32,724 nt of DNA from Saprospiraceae bacterium (GTDB lineage: Bacteria; Bacteroidota; Bacteroidia; Chitinophagales; Saprospiraceae): the NCBI GenBank assembly GCA_030729925.1, contig JANQWK010000066.1, forward strand, positions 1 through 32,724, read 5' to 3'. The notes beneath the pieces are model-generated. The model searched no databases. It was given only the letters and a program-made list of their open reading frames with translations, and was not told the DNA's origin. Shown here in pieces: positions 1 to 8,829 of this stretch (positions within the stretch are counted from its first letter, which is position 1; each line of letters opens with the position of its first letter). The position numbers were made by a program, and so were the translations under genes.

Positions 1-102
1 TCAGGTGCAAGCCACCTTAAGGTGCCTTGCACCTGATTACCCTTATTAATACCCTTTACTTCCAGAAAGTAACCAATAAATCAGCCCTTTTAATTTTTTT
101 TT
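1..102 (+). repeat. Palindrome-plus-tail intergenic element, copy 1 (possibly cut by window edge)
   Basis: Positions 1-36 form an imperfect palindrome with its dyad between 18 and 19, core CACCTTAAGGTG, and outer arms TCAGG/CCTGA. One mismatch (C12 against C25) lies at the seventh pair from the centre. A directional tail follows, with TTAAT at 46-50, AAAGTAACC at 66-74 and a T-run at 94-102. The same order and near-identical spacing recur at 5178-5275 and 21252-21347, and inverted at the window end. The left arm may extend beyond the window. It lies upstream of pheT. Its function is unknown: it could be a REP- or MITE-like mobile element, or a structured RNA or DNA site. Confidence 0.85.
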
Positions 103-270
103 GGCGGCCAGCCATTAACATAAAAATGTATGGACTAAATCAGCTGGAGGAGGGGGTGGAGTAAGGCCTAATTTTTGCTGGGTTTGTATTTAAAACAGGA
201 ATAAACAGTATCTTCGGGGCTACATTTGATTTCGGAAAATGATTCCGGTAAAACCGAAAACAACGCGGCA

Positions 271-2718
271 ATGAAAGTTTCATTAAACTGGCTGAAAGAC
301 TATCTGGATATCGAACTCGATGCAGAAAAAGTGTCAGAGGTACTCACAGATATTGGTCTGGAGGTAGAGGGAGTGGAGGAAGTAGAGCATATCAAGGGGG
401 GATTAAGGGGGATAGTGATCGGGTATGTAAAGACCTGTGAAAAGCACCCGGATTCAGATCACCTGTCTGTAACGACTGTTGATCTGGGTACGGGGACAGA
501 TGCCCAGATTGTGTGTGGAGCGTCCAATGTGGCTGCCGGACAAAAAGTCTTGGTTGCGCCGGTTGGCACTACTTTATACACGCCCGAGGGGGAAACCTTT
601 GAAATTCTACGCAGGAAAATACGCAATGTCTATTCAGAGGGGATGATTTGCTCGGAGGACGAGGTAGGTTTAGGCAATGACCATAGTGGGATAGTAGTAT
701 TACCAGAGGACGCCCCCTTGGGAAAACCTGCCCGGGAGTATTACACACTGAGCAGCGATTATGTGTTTGAAATTGGTTTGACGCCTAACCGTTCAGATGC
801 GACCAATCATTTGGGTGTAGCTCGTGACCTTGCGGCAGCTTTAAAAATCAATTATGATCACAGCGGAAAGTTGCATGTACCCTCAGTAGCGGACTTTAAA
901 GTTGCTGAAGACAAGCACGAAGTAGAGGTGGTAGTAGAAAATGAGGAGGCTTGTCCGCGCTATGCAGGGGTTGTGCTTGATCATGTCGTAGTGGGGGAAT
1001 CACCTGAGTGGTTAAAACAAAAACTCCAGGCAGTTGGCGTACGCGCTATCAACAATGTCGTGGACATTACCAACTTTGTGTTGCACGAGCTTGGTCAGCC
1101 TTTGCATGCGTTTGATTTGGACAAAATAGGGGGTAAAAAGGTTGTGGTTAAAACTTTACCGGCTAATACGGAATTTTTATCGCTTGATGAAAATACGCGC
1201 AAGCTTCATGCGGAGGATCTGATGATTTGTGACGGCAATGCTGCGCCGATGTGTATTGGTGGGGTATTTGGGGGTTTGGGCACGGGGGTCAGCGATTCGA
1301 CTACCCGTATCTTCCTGGAGTCAGCGCATTTTAATCCCCAGTGGATCAGGAGAACGAGCATGCGTCATAACCTGCGTACAGATGCGGCTAAAGTGTTTGA
1401 AAAGGGCAGTGACCCCAATATAGCTGTATATGCACTCAAACGTGCGGCTTTGTTGATGAAAGAACTTGCTGGTGCGACTATTGCTTCAGAGGTGATTGAC
1501 CTGTACCCCAATCCGGTTACGCCCAAGGTCATTACCGTAACCTTTGAGCATATTCGGGATTTGATCGGGGTTGCCATCACACCTGGAACTGTCCGTACCA
1601 TTCTGGAGGCTATGGACATGCAAATTGTGGCAGAAACGGAGCTGGATATTGCTGTAGCTGTGCCCACCAACAAATTTGACGTAACGCGTCCCGTGGATTT
1701 AATCGAAGAGATTCTTCGTATATACGGATTCAACAAAGTGGACATGCCCACCCAGGTTAAGACCGAAATAACCATTGGCGAGTACCCTTCTAACGATGAT
1801 TTGGCCAACATGGTTGCTGGTTTGCTTACGGGAAATGGCTTTTATGAAATGATGGCGATATCGCTTACGCGGTCACACTATTTTACCAGCTTTAAAACGG
1901 GCGTTTCGCCGGAAGAGTTAGTTTTTCTAGACAATACTTCTAATGTTCACTTGGACATCATGCGCCCCATTATGCTTTTGAGTGGACTGGAGATGATTGT
2001 TCACAACCAGAACAGACAGCGATCGGATATCCGGGCTTTTGAATTTGGAAAATCCTATCGTTTTAATGCGGATAAGAAAATTATTGAAACAGGTCATTTG
2101 ACCTTGTTTCTCGCAGGAGCTGCACAGCCGGAAAGCTGGCACCCCGCCGGAGCGGAAAAGGTTAGTTTTTATACCCTAAAGGCCTTTGTCGAAATGGTCT
2201 TGCACAGGTTGGGGATCACCGATTTCCAATCCTCGCCTGTTGAGGCTCCGATTTTTTTGCAGGGATTGAGGTACCACAGGGGCGATCAGCAAATTGTCAG
2301 CTTTGGGCAGGTTCATCCGGATCTGGTAAAGGGAATGGACATCCGGGAAACGGTATTTTTTGCGGAATTTAACTGGGATAATGTCAAAAAAACCGCTAAG
2401 AAACAAAAAACAGTGTTTGCAGAACTGAACAAATTCCCGAATGTCAGAAGAGATTTGGCATTGGTTATTGACAATTCCGTAAAATTTGAAGATATTGCTC
2501 TGATTGCACGAAAGATAGGTAAGAAGTTGTTGAAGGAAATCAATCTTTTTGATGTCTATGAGAATGAGGCACAACTCGGCAAAGGGAAAAAATCCTACGC
2601 AGTGAGTTTCATTTTCGAAGATTTCACCAAAACCTTACAAGATAAGGAGGTGGACAAGGTGGTTAAAAAGCTCATTGAACAGTTTGAACAACAACTTGGA
2701 GCCGTAATCAGACGTTAA
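271..2718 (+). CDS. pheT: Phenylalanine--tRNA ligase beta subunit
   Basis: This is the beta chain of the heterotetrameric cytoplasmic phenylalanyl-tRNA synthetase, which charges tRNA-Phe and edits Tyr-tRNA-Phe. The 815-residue length is normal for the family. In order I see the N-terminal MKVSLNWLKDYL start, an EMAP-like tRNA-binding domain at about 40-150, the B3/B4 editing region, the B5 domain, the catalytic-like core, and a C-terminal FDX-ACB anticodon-binding domain from about 720 (FPNVRRDLALVID). I chose the ATG at 271 because the family begins there. The in-frame TTG at 226 would add 15 unrelated residues, and it overlaps a TACATTTG box (221-228) that resembles a Bacteroidota -7 promoter element, although I see no matching -33 element. 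The alpha subunit pheS is not in the window. A small coiled-coil gene follows 20 bp downstream. Confidence 0.97.
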   Translation: MKVSLNWLKDYLDIELDAEKVSEVLTDIGLEVEGVEEVEHIKGGLRGIVIGYVKTCEKHPDSDHLSVTTVDLGTGTDAQIVCGASNVAAGQKVLVAPVGTTLYTPEGETFEILRRKIRNVYSEGMICSEDEVGLGNDHSGIVVLPEDAPLGKPAREYYTLSSDYVFEIGLTPNRSDATNHLGVARDLAAALKINYDHSGKLHVPSVADFKVAEDKHEVEVVVENEEACPRYAGVVLDHVVVGESPEWLKQKLQAVGVRAINNVVDITNFVLHELGQPLHAFDLDKIGGKKVVVKTLPANTEFLSLDENTRKLHAEDLMICDGNAAPMCIGGVFGGLGTGVSDSTTRIFLESAHFNPQWIRRTSMRHNLRTDAAKVFEKGSDPNIAVYALKRAALLMKELAGATIASEVIDLYPNPVTPKVITVTFEHIRDLIGVAITPGTVRTILEAMDMQIVAETELDIAVAVPTNKFDVTRPVDLIEEILRIYGFNKVDMPTQVKTEITIGEYPSNDDLANMVAGLLTGNGFYEMMAISLTRSHYFTSFKTGVSPEELVFLDNTSNVHLDIMRPIMLLSGLEMIVHNQNRQRSDIRAFEFGKSYRFNADKKIIETGHLTLFLAGAAQPESWHPAGAEKVSFYTLKAFVEMVLHRLGITDFQSSPVEAPIFLQGLRYHRGDQQIVSFGQVHPDLVKGMDIRETVFFAEFNWDNVKKTAKKQKTVFAELNKFPNVRRDLALVIDNSVKFEDIALIARKIGKKLLKEINLFDVYENEAQLGKGKKSYAVSFIFEDFTKTLQDKEVDKVVKKLIEQFEQQLGAVIRR

Positions 2719-2738
2719 CAAATTAATCAGTTTTTGTC

Positions 2739-3026
2739 ATGAACCTTATTGAATTATCGCACACTATTGATAATAAAGTAAGGTTACTGATCCAGAAATT
2801 TGAACTACTACAGGCCGAAAACATTGAACTTAAACACGAAATAGCGCATTTAAAAGAAGAACTCAACAAACAGAAAGTAATTGTTAATCAATCAGAGGAT
2901 AAAGTAAAGGGTCTGGTCATTGGGGGAAATCCGGAAAGACAGGATTGGATAGTGGAGGTGAAGCGACAGCTGGATGATTATATCAGTGAATTGGATAGAT
3001 GTATAGCGTGGTTGGAAAATGAATAA
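2739..3026 (+). CDS. Small coiled-coil protein between pheT and zapA (ZapB-like candidate)
   Basis: This encodes a 95-residue protein with no signal peptide or membrane segment. Its first 60 residues are a heptad-rich helix (LLQAENIELKHEIAHLKEEL), consistent with a coiled coil. The C-terminal part (about 65-95) contains a second amphipathic helix ending in an acidic tail. The gene starts 20 bp after pheT and stops 6 bp before zapA, so it is probably co-transcribed with both. I do not recognise a named family from the residues. Its small size, its coiled-coil nature and its position directly before zapA suggest a division-associated partner of ZapA, analogous to ZapB. This is inference from context only. 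Confidence 0.85.
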   Translation: MNLIELSHTIDNKVRLLIQKFELLQAENIELKHEIAHLKEELNKQKVIVNQSEDKVKGLVIGGNPERQDWIVEVKRQLDDYISELDRCIAWLENE

Positions 3027-3032
3027 GTTTGT

Positions 3033-3326
3033 ATGAATGAGCAGGAGTTAAAAACCATCACCGTGCTTATCGCCGGAAAGTCTTTTCCGCTTAAGATAGA
3101 TGCGGCCGATGAATTGCTCATCCGTCAAATTGAAAAAGAGGTCAACGACAAGGTGAATCAACTTCAGATGATGTACAAGAACAAGGATAAGCTGGATTAT
3201 CTTTGTATGATTGCCCTTACGTATGCCGTTGATTTGTATAAGTCCGAATCTGCACACGCACAACAGGCTGTTCTCGCTTCTCAACTCTCTTCAATTGATG
3301 CCTTCCTGGATAAAGCTGTGTCTTGA
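3033..3326 (+). CDS. zapA: Cell division protein ZapA
   Basis: This 97-residue protein has the ZapA architecture. An N-terminal globular part (ITVLIAGKSFPLKIDAADE) is followed by a long helix that includes a conserved-looking segment ending in LDYLCMIALTYAVDLY. ZapA binds FtsZ and cross-links protofilaments at the Z-ring in the cytoplasm. Length and motif order fit the family. It begins 6 bp after the coiled-coil gene and is followed by a hairpin with a T-run before rny, so it may end one transcript segment. The first ATG of the frame is the family-like start. Confidence 0.9.
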   Translation: MNEQELKTITVLIAGKSFPLKIDAADELLIRQIEKEVNDKVNQLQMMYKNKDKLDYLCMIALTYAVDLYKSESAHAQQAVLASQLSSIDAFLDKAVS

Positions 3327-3345
3327 GCCTTTCTTGGCAAGTAAG

Positions 3346-3381
3346 TTTTCAGGTTTTCAAATCCCTGAAAATCATTTTTTT
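3346..3381 (+). terminator. Hairpin plus T-run between zapA and rny
   Basis: TTTTCAGG (3346-3353) pairs with CCTGAAAA (3364-3371) around a 10-nt loop, and seven T residues follow at 3375-3381. This is the form of a weak intrinsic terminator or attenuator, placed 18 bp before the rny start codon. It could reduce read-through from pheT-zapA into rny, or it could be part of the rny leader. Confidence 0.45.
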
Positions 3382-3398
3382 ACAATTAAATTTAAACC

Positions 3399-5078
3399 AT
3401 GGATATAGGGTTAATTATTGGGTCCATAATCGCCGGCTTGGTGCTCGGTTTCGTGGTGGCTCAAATGATCAGCAGGCGGATACAGCAAAAAAAGCTGGAG
3501 GAGGCAAATTTAAAGACGGATCTGCAAATTAAAGAGGCGCGCCTGACGGCAAAACGTATCATAGATGAAGCAGAGCTGCAGGCCAAGCAATACCTGGCTA
3601 ACTCAGAAGCGAAAAACGAAACGATTAAGCAAAAGAAGATCCAGGAAGCCAAAGAGCGCTTTGCAAAGCTAAAGTCGGAGTTCGAAAATCAGAAGGCAAG
3701 TCAGCTGCTGGAATTGAAAGACAGGGAGTTTGAGGTCAAGGCGAGCGAAACGACTTTTTTGCAAAAGCAGGAGAAGTTCCAGGAGCAGGTTCAGGCAGTT
3801 GATAAGCAAATGGCTGAACTGGAGCACAAAAACGCCGAGATTGTTGCTATTCGCGAGAACCTGGAAAAACAGCTCAAAATTCTGGCTAAGCGGAAGGAGG
3901 AGCTCGACAGGGCAAATGAGAAGCGGATCAAAGAGCTCGAAACTATCGCCCGAATGTCTGAGCAAGAGGCCAAGGAGCAATTGCTCGAAGCTGTGAAAGC
4001 GAAAGCAGAGACAGAGTCTATGGCGATTGTGAAAGAGACGATCGAGCAAGCCAAGGTTACTGCGAATAAAGAGGCCAAGAAGATTGTTATTCAGAGTATT
4101 CAGCGGATGTGCGCAGAATATACCATCGAAAATACAGTTTCGGTGTTTAACTTGGAATCGGATGATCTGAAAGGCCAGATTATTGGTCGGGAGGGTCGCA
4201 ATATCCGCGCACTGGAAGCAGCTACCGGGGCAGAAATCGTCGTGGATGATACGCCGGAAGCCATTGTTATTTCGAGCTTCGACCCTATTCGTAGAGAGGT
4301 TTGCCGACTTGCGCTGAAAAAATTAGTGGCGGATGGTCGTATCCACCCTGCTCGGATCGAGGAAGTGGTGGCTAAAACCCGCAAACAGTTGGATGAACAA
4401 ATCATCGAAATCGGTGAACGTACGGTGATTGATCTCGACTTGCACGGTCTTGATCCTTATTTGGTCAAAATGGTGGGAAGAATGCGGTTCCGGTCTTCGT
4501 ATGGTCAGAACTTGCTCAAACACTCCATCGAAACCGCACAGTTGTGCGCTATTATGTCGGCCGAACTTGGATTGAATCCCAAGCAGGTGAAGCTGGCTAA
4601 GCGGGCAGGTTTGTTACATGATATCGGAAAGGTGGCAGAGGAGGAATCAGAGCTGTCGCACGCAATCTTGGGTATGAAGTTGTGTGAGAAGCATAAGGAA
4701 AATCCAATTATCTGTAATGCAGTAGGTGCACACCACGATGAAATTGAAATGAACAACATCATTTCGCCTATCGTACAGGCTTGTGATGCTATTTCGGGGG
4801 CTCGCCCAGGAGCTAGAAGGGAAATCTTGGAAAGCTATCTTAAAAGAATTGGAGAACTCGAAGAACTGGCCATGGCGCATGACGGTGTTCAAAAGGCCTA
4901 TGCGATGCAGGCAGGTAGAGAATTGCGCGTGATCGTCGAAAGCGATAAGGTTACTGATCAGTACGCAGATGACCTGTCGTTCATGATTTCTCAGAAAATA
5001 CAGGACGAAATGCAGTATCCCGGACAGATCAAAGTGACTGTAATCCGAGAAAAACGAGCGGTTTCGTTTGCACGGTAA
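3399..5078 (+). CDS. rny: Ribonuclease Y
   Basis: This is a membrane-anchored endoribonuclease that initiates mRNA decay. The 559-residue protein has the full family layout. There is an N-terminal membrane segment (about 4-22, [19 protein letters not shown]), then a long charged coiled coil to about residue 240. A KH RNA-binding domain with [10 protein letters not shown] lies near 256, and an HD metal-dependent phosphohydrolase domain has LLHDIGK near 407 and AHHDE further on. The ATG at 3399 is the family start. A terminator-like hairpin separates it from zapA, and a strong intrinsic terminator follows it at 5102-5139. Confidence 0.97.
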   Translation: MDIGLIIGSIIAGLVLGFVVAQMISRRIQQKKLEEANLKTDLQIKEARLTAKRIIDEAELQAKQYLANSEAKNETIKQKKIQEAKERFAKLKSEFENQKASQLLELKDREFEVKASETTFLQKQEKFQEQVQAVDKQMAELEHKNAEIVAIRENLEKQLKILAKRKEELDRANEKRIKELETIARMSEQEAKEQLLEAVKAKAETESMAIVKETIEQAKVTANKEAKKIVIQSIQRMCAEYTIENTVSVFNLESDDLKGQIIGREGRNIRALEAATGAEIVVDDTPEAIVISSFDPIRREVCRLALKKLVADGRIHPARIEEVVAKTRKQLDEQIIEIGERTVIDLDLHGLDPYLVKMVGRMRFRSSYGQNLLKHSIETAQLCAIMSAELGLNPKQVKLAKRAGLLHDIGKVAEEESELSHAILGMKLCEKHKENPIICNAVGAHHDEIEMNNIISPIVQACDAISGARPGARREILESYLKRIGELEELAMAHDGVQKAYAMQAGRELRVIVESDKVTDQYADDLSFMISQKIQDEMQYPGQIKVTVIREKRAVSFAR

Positions 5079-5101
5079 AACAAGTTCTTTTGTCTGAGCG
5101 C

Positions 5102-5139
5102 AAAGCTCCTTACCTGGAAGGGTAAGGAGCTTTTTTTTT
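5102..5139 (+). terminator. Strong intrinsic terminator after rny
   Basis: A perfect 13-bp stem, AAAGCTCCTTACC (5102-5114) with GGTAAGGAGCTTT (5121-5133), encloses a 6-nt loop. The T-run 5131-5139 starts inside the stem. It lies 23 bp after the rny stop codon, and it shows that the repeat element further downstream (5178-5275) is not needed for terminating rny. Confidence 0.9.
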
Positions 5140-5177
5140 GAATTTTTTAATATTAATTAACTGATAATCAATGTTTT

Positions 5178-5275
5178 GTTAAACAGGTGCAAGGCACCTT
5201 AAAGTGCCTTGCACCTGTTTAACCCTTATTAATCCCTCGCACCTCTAAAAAGTAACCGCTTTTGAGCATTTTTTT
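5178..5275 (+). repeat. Palindrome-plus-tail intergenic element, copy 2
   Basis: The palindrome 5178-5223 has its dyad between 5200 and 5201 and outer arms GTTAAACAGG/CCTGTTTAAC. Its only mismatch is C5198 against A5203. The tail carries TTAAT at 5229-5233, AAAGTAACC at 5249-5257 and a T-run at 5269-5275. Distances from the dyad match copy 3 exactly for all three tail marks. It lies between the convergent genes rny and batD, after the rny terminator. Read on the minus strand it could act as a hairpin downstream of batD, but no T-run follows it in that direction. Confidence 0.88.
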
Positions 5276-5292
5276 GCCGGGCTGGCAGGGGA

Positions 5293-7053
5293 CTATTTTT
5301 TTACGGCGTAGGCTTCTATATTGGTGATTATCCTGAGGGTATGGTCGTAGATGGCTTGCATATCGGCGGTTTGATCTTTTCCGGCAAAGAGTGCAAATTC
5401 ACAGGTTTGGATGGTGGATACGACTTGATCTACCAGGGTGGGTTCCAGGGTAAGTGCTGCAATCTTTTCGCGGATGTTGTCTTTGGATAGTTCTGAAAGC
5501 GGGATGCTGAGGCGGTCGCCGATGTAGCCCAGCAGCGCCTTGGAAAGTTCGTCGTAAAAGCCCTTGCTGTTCTGCTGCCCGAGTAATAGTCGGGCTTTTT
5601 CCAGTCTTTTAAGTGCAACTTTTTGTGCCTTTTTACTTTTCCGCAATTGCGGATCCTCTTGCATCAACCGTTGCTGTGTACGGGCATGGATAAAGCTGCC
5701 CACCATGGCGAAGAAGGGCAGGATAAACAATACCCAGAATGGTTTTGATCCGGTGAAGTAATTATTTTGGGGAAAAAGCCGAGTGTCGAGGGTGATAAAG
5801 TGGATGTCCGTCCTGCTCCCTGCTTCGGGAGAAAGGTTGTTGGTGTTAACTTCAGGTCTGGAACTTCCAGCTTTGATGTCGAATTCGAGGGGACCCCGGA
5901 CAAGTGTTACATAGTCCGCTTTATCCACATCGAAATAGGCGAAGGTGGGTTGGAGGGCATAGGTTCCCGCTTCACGGGGAAGCAGGAAGTACTCGAACAC
6001 TTTTTCAGAGATCAGGTATCCATTGGATTCAACACTATTCTCTCCAATTACCTTTGGGTCGTACACTTCAAAAGCCTCCGACAGCCCGATATCAGGCGCT
6101 CCCACGCGCTTGATATCGCCATTGCCGCCAACTGCAATTTGTACGGATATGGCGTCATCGGTGCTGGCATCGGTATGACTGGAGCTCACTTGGAAATCGA
6201 ATTTTCCAACTGCACCTGTGAAATTTTCAGGGGCAGGCTGGGGGAGCGTTTTGACTTGAATCGTACGCATTTCAGTGGATAAGTCTATTTGCTGGATTTG
6301 TTCGTTGAACAAAAAGCGACTTCTCCGACCGGGGACTTCAACGGCGATGCCCATTTGGATGATCATGGGGTCTATTTGCAGGGTTCCCGTCTGCTGCGGG
6401 AAAAGTACCGTACGCTTGATTACTTTAGTGATGTACTGGGTACCCTCAATAACTTCCCTCATCACCCTTCCATCAAAACGCCTGATGTCTTCTGCGTAAA
6501 AACCCTGATAGTCCGATTCTTCGATGATGTTGTAACTTTTGATGTCAACCGTGGTATATAACTTATAGTCCAAAATAATTTGCTGCCCCATCCAGGCTTC
6601 TGTGGTACTCAATTCGGCTCTTACAAATACTTGCTTGTTTTCTTCCTCAGCGGTATTGCCTTCGACGACTTCGATGACCAAAGGAGGGGTTCGCAGTTCT
6701 TTTCCATTGGCCTGTATAACTGCACTTTCTATCGTAAACCTTCCTGTTTTTCTGGGGCGGAGCGTATAGCTATAGCTAATTTCCCTGCTCATGGCTCCGT
6801 TGATCAAAGTGGTGCTCATAGAGCGGTTTGGTCCCCCGGCAACTACAAAATCCCGAAAGGAAGGGGCTTTGAAGTTACTGCCATCTGCATTGGTCAGGGT
6901 AAAACTGACATTGAAATACCCATTGCGTACAACCTGCCGGGCATCTGCATAGGCTTCAAAGTTGACCGTCTGTGCAACAGACACGGTAAAGCTCCAAGAG
7001 ACCAACAAGCAGATTAAAAATCCTTTGTACTTATAAAAACTGTCCCTTTGCAT
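5293..7053 (-). CDS. batD: BatD-family protein (oxygen-tolerance family)
   Basis: This 586-residue protein begins with a signal peptide (about 1-27, ending VSVAQ). It continues as a large beta-rich periplasmic region with repeated immunoglobulin-like segments, then has one membrane span near 437-455 (FWVLFILPFFAMVGSFIHA) and a cytoplasmic, mostly helical tail. That layout matches BatD of the Bacteroides aerotolerance operon. Its exact activity is not established; Bat proteins have been linked to stress tolerance and cell-envelope function. It starts 3 bp after batC, the last step of a tightly packed operon. No batE follows: the next feature downstream is the repeat element at 5178-5275, then convergent rny. 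Confidence 0.92.
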   Translation of the reverse strand: MQRDSFYKYKGFLICLLVSWSFTVSVAQTVNFEAYADARQVVRNGYFNVSFTLTNADGSNFKAPSFRDFVVAGGPNRSMSTTLINGAMSREISYSYTLRPRKTGRFTIESAVIQANGKELRTPPLVIEVVEGNTAEEENKQVFVRAELSTTEAWMGQQIILDYKLYTTVDIKSYNIIEESDYQGFYAEDIRRFDGRVMREVIEGTQYITKVIKRTVLFPQQTGTLQIDPMIIQMGIAVEVPGRRSRFLFNEQIQQIDLSTEMRTIQVKTLPQPAPENFTGAVGKFDFQVSSSHTDASTDDAISVQIAVGGNGDIKRVGAPDIGLSEAFEVYDPKVIGENSVESNGYLISEKVFEYFLLPREAGTYALQPTFAYFDVDKADYVTLVRGPLEFDIKAGSSRPEVNTNNLSPEAGSRTDIHFITLDTRLFPQNNYFTGSKPFWVLFILPFFAMVGSFIHARTQQRLMQEDPQLRKSKKAQKVALKRLEKARLLLGQQNSKGFYDELSKALLGYIGDRLSIPLSELSKDNIREKIAALTLEPTLVDQVVSTIQTCEFALFAGKDQTADMQAIYDHTLRIITNIEAYAVKK

Positions 7054-7056
7054 GGT

Positions 7057-7752
7057 TTACCATTCTTTTTTTGAGCGGGTAGGCTTCGCCTGACCTTTTT
7101 TGACCTTTTCCTGTACCTTTTTTTCTTCTTCTTCCATAATTTCCAACAACTTCCGCGCTTCTTCCTTCGATAAGTCCCGCTGCTCTTCTGCGTTTGAAGG
7201 AGAGGGTTCTTGTTCCTGGTTTTGTTGTTGTTGATTTTGTTGTTGCTGCTGTTCTTGTTCTTGCTGTTGTTCCTGGTTTTGCTCCTCCTGTTGCTGTTGC
7301 TGCTGTTGCTGCTGCTGTTGAATTAACTTTCGCTGTGCAAGGGCCAGATTTTTTTTCGTTTCCAGGTCTTCCGGATCCAGCCGCAGGGCATTTTTGTAGG
7401 CATCAATGCTTTTGTCGTACTGTTGTTGCTGGTAGAGCGCATTACCCAGGTTGTGAAAAGCAGCAGACCTGCCTTTGTCGTCTTTGGACTGTCGTGCAGC
7501 GGTTTCAAACTGCTGGAGTGCTTCTTCATAGCGGCTTTGCTGGTAAATGGCATTTCCGAGGTTGAAGTTGCCCTGGGCAGAGGTAGCTTTCTGAACGGCT
7601 TTTCTATAAGTTTCCTCGGCGAGCGTATAATCGCCTGATTGATAGTATTCATCGGCCTTTCGAAGCAGCGAGTGTGCAGATTGTGCTGCAATAAAAGTAA
7701 GCTGGTAACCGAAGATGCCGAGTGCTAAAGCAAAACGAAGAAATAGTTTCAT
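7057..7752 (-). CDS. batC: TPR protein of the Bat operon (BatC-like)
   Basis: This 231-residue protein has a signal peptide (about 1-23, ending FIAAQ) and three TPR-type repeats at about 25-135 (for example ADEYYQSGDYTLAEETYRKA and AFHNLGNALYQQQQYDKSID). A glutamine-rich linker of 38 codons (7207-7320, including 11 Gln in a row) comes next, followed by a charged basic C-terminus. BatC proteins are periplasmic TPR scaffolds in the Bat complex, and their Q/E-rich linkers vary in length. It starts 23 bp after batB and ends 3 bp before batD. The poly-Gln tract mixes CAA and CAG codons. Confidence 0.9.
   Translation of the reverse strand: MKLFLRFALALGIFGYQLTFIAAQSAHSLLRKADEYYQSGDYTLAEETYRKAVQKATSAQGNFNLGNAIYQQSRYEEALQQFETAARQSKDDKGRSAAFHNLGNALYQQQQYDKSIDAYKNALRLDPEDLETKKNLALAQRKLIQQQQQQQQQQQEEQNQEQQQEQEQQQQQNQQQQNQEQEPSPSNAEEQRDLSKEEARKLLEIMEEEEKKVQEKVKKGQAKPTRSKKEW
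7207..7320 (-). repeat. CAA/CAG low-complexity tract encoding the Gln/Glu/Asn linker of BatC
   Basis: These are 38 in-frame codons of almost only Gln, Glu and Asn, including 11 consecutive Gln. CAA and CAG are mixed, so it is not a pure trinucleotide repeat. The tract could vary in length between strains by slippage, always in frame. Confidence 0.85.
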
Positions 7753-7775
7753 GCTTGCAATTTTTTTACCGCAGG

Positions 7776-8804
7776 TTAGACTTTAAAAATATCTTTTCTT
7801 TCCAAATTGTTTTTGCTGTAGGCAATTACAAATTCCAGGCAAAAAAACAAGAGCGCGAGTGCCAGGAAATATTGGAAATAGCTTTCATAATCGGAGAAGA
7901 CCCGCTGCTCAAAATCTCTTTTTTCTACTTGTTCGATCTTTTCTTTAAGGGACTGCACAATGGCTTCGGGATCGCTGAGTAGGTTGTAGTAATTGCCTTT
8001 GCCCGTTTGGGCCAGTTCCTGGAGTAGCGCTTCGTTGAGGACTGATTTTACGGGGTTACCCGTGTCGTCCCGCAAAAAATCACTTCTTCCATTGTAGGTT
8101 ACGGGTATAAAACTGCCTTCGCTTGTACCTGCACCGATGGTAAAAATAATAAGTCCGTTATCTGCTGCCGTGCTGGCACTTTGCAGGGCTTCCTCGTCGT
8201 GATTTTCTCCGTCCGATATGATAATGAGTACTTTGTGACTTTTATTGTCGGCGCCGAATGAGCGCTCCGCCAGGTCAATGGCCTCACTGATGGCTGTTCC
8301 TTGCGTGGGAGCCAGATCGGGATTGGCACTTGTGAGAAAGAGGTTGAGTGCTGCGTAGTCAATGGTTAAGGGAACCTGGATATATGCGTTACCGGCAAAA
8401 ATGATGGATCCCATGCGCTCGCCTTTAAAATTTTCTACGAGGGTTTGGGCAAAACGGGTAGCCCGTTCCAGTCGGTTGGGCGTGATGTCCATGGCCAGCA
8501 TACTTCGGGAGATGTCCAGCGCAAGGTACAGATCAATACTTTTTCGGGTTACTTTTTCTCTTTTCGAACTCCACTGTGGATTTGCCATAGCGATGATAAG
8601 CAATGTGAGGCCTACCATGAGCAATACAAATTTGAAGGTGTGTTTGAAGCGGGACATATCAGGGACGAGCCGGAGTACAGTGGTGTAGTCGCCAAACCTT
8701 TCCAGGAGTTTTTTGCGCCAGCGGAGTGCCAGCAGAAAAGCAGCTACCAGAAAGGGAATTGCTCCTAAAACGTACAGCCAGTCTGTTTCTTCAAAACGGA
8801 ACAT
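7776..8804 (-). CDS. batB: VWA-domain membrane protein BatB
   Basis: This 342-residue protein has N-terminal membrane segments at about 9-28 and 54-73. A von Willebrand factor A domain follows with a complete MIDAS: DISRSM near residue 95, a conserved Thr in PTQGTAISEA, and SDGENHD. A C-terminal membrane segment (YFQYFLALALLFFCLEFVIA) completes it. BatA and BatB are paired VWA proteins of the Bat complex, thought to bind partners through a metal ion. It starts 25 bp after batA. The aromatic N-terminus (MFRFEETDWLYVLG) fits the family start. Confidence 0.92.
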   Translation of the reverse strand: MFRFEETDWLYVLGAIPFLVAAFLLALRWRKKLLERFGDYTTVLRLVPDMSRFKHTFKFVLLMVGLTLLIIAMANPQWSSKREKVTRKSIDLYLALDISRSMLAMDITPNRLERATRFAQTLVENFKGERMGSIIFAGNAYIQVPLTIDYAALNLFLTSANPDLAPTQGTAISEAIDLAERSFGADNKSHKVLIIISDGENHDEEALQSASTAADNGLIIFTIGAGTSEGSFIPVTYNGRSDFLRDDTGNPVKSVLNEALLQELAQTGKGNYYNLLSDPEAIVQSLKEKIEQVEKRDFEQRVFSDYESYFQYFLALALLFFCLEFVIAYSKNNLERKDIFKV

Positions 8805-8829
8805 ATCTGTGGGGTTACAGGTTAAACAA

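Noticed and set aside
226-270. Upstream TTG start for pheT adding 15 residues
   Set aside because: The family begins at MKVSLNWL (271). The extension is not family-like and overlaps a promoter-like TACATTTG box.
5178-5223. Integron attC site, because GTTAAAC and GTTTAAC bound the palindrome
   Set aside because: The boxes are in the wrong order for attC (RYYYAAC should come first), the other copies lack them, and there is no integrase or cassette array.
5178-5275. The repeat element as an ordinary transcription terminator
   Set aside because: Copy 2 follows a separate strong terminator, copies 1 and 3 lie upstream of genes, and the T-run is some 50 bp away from the palindrome.
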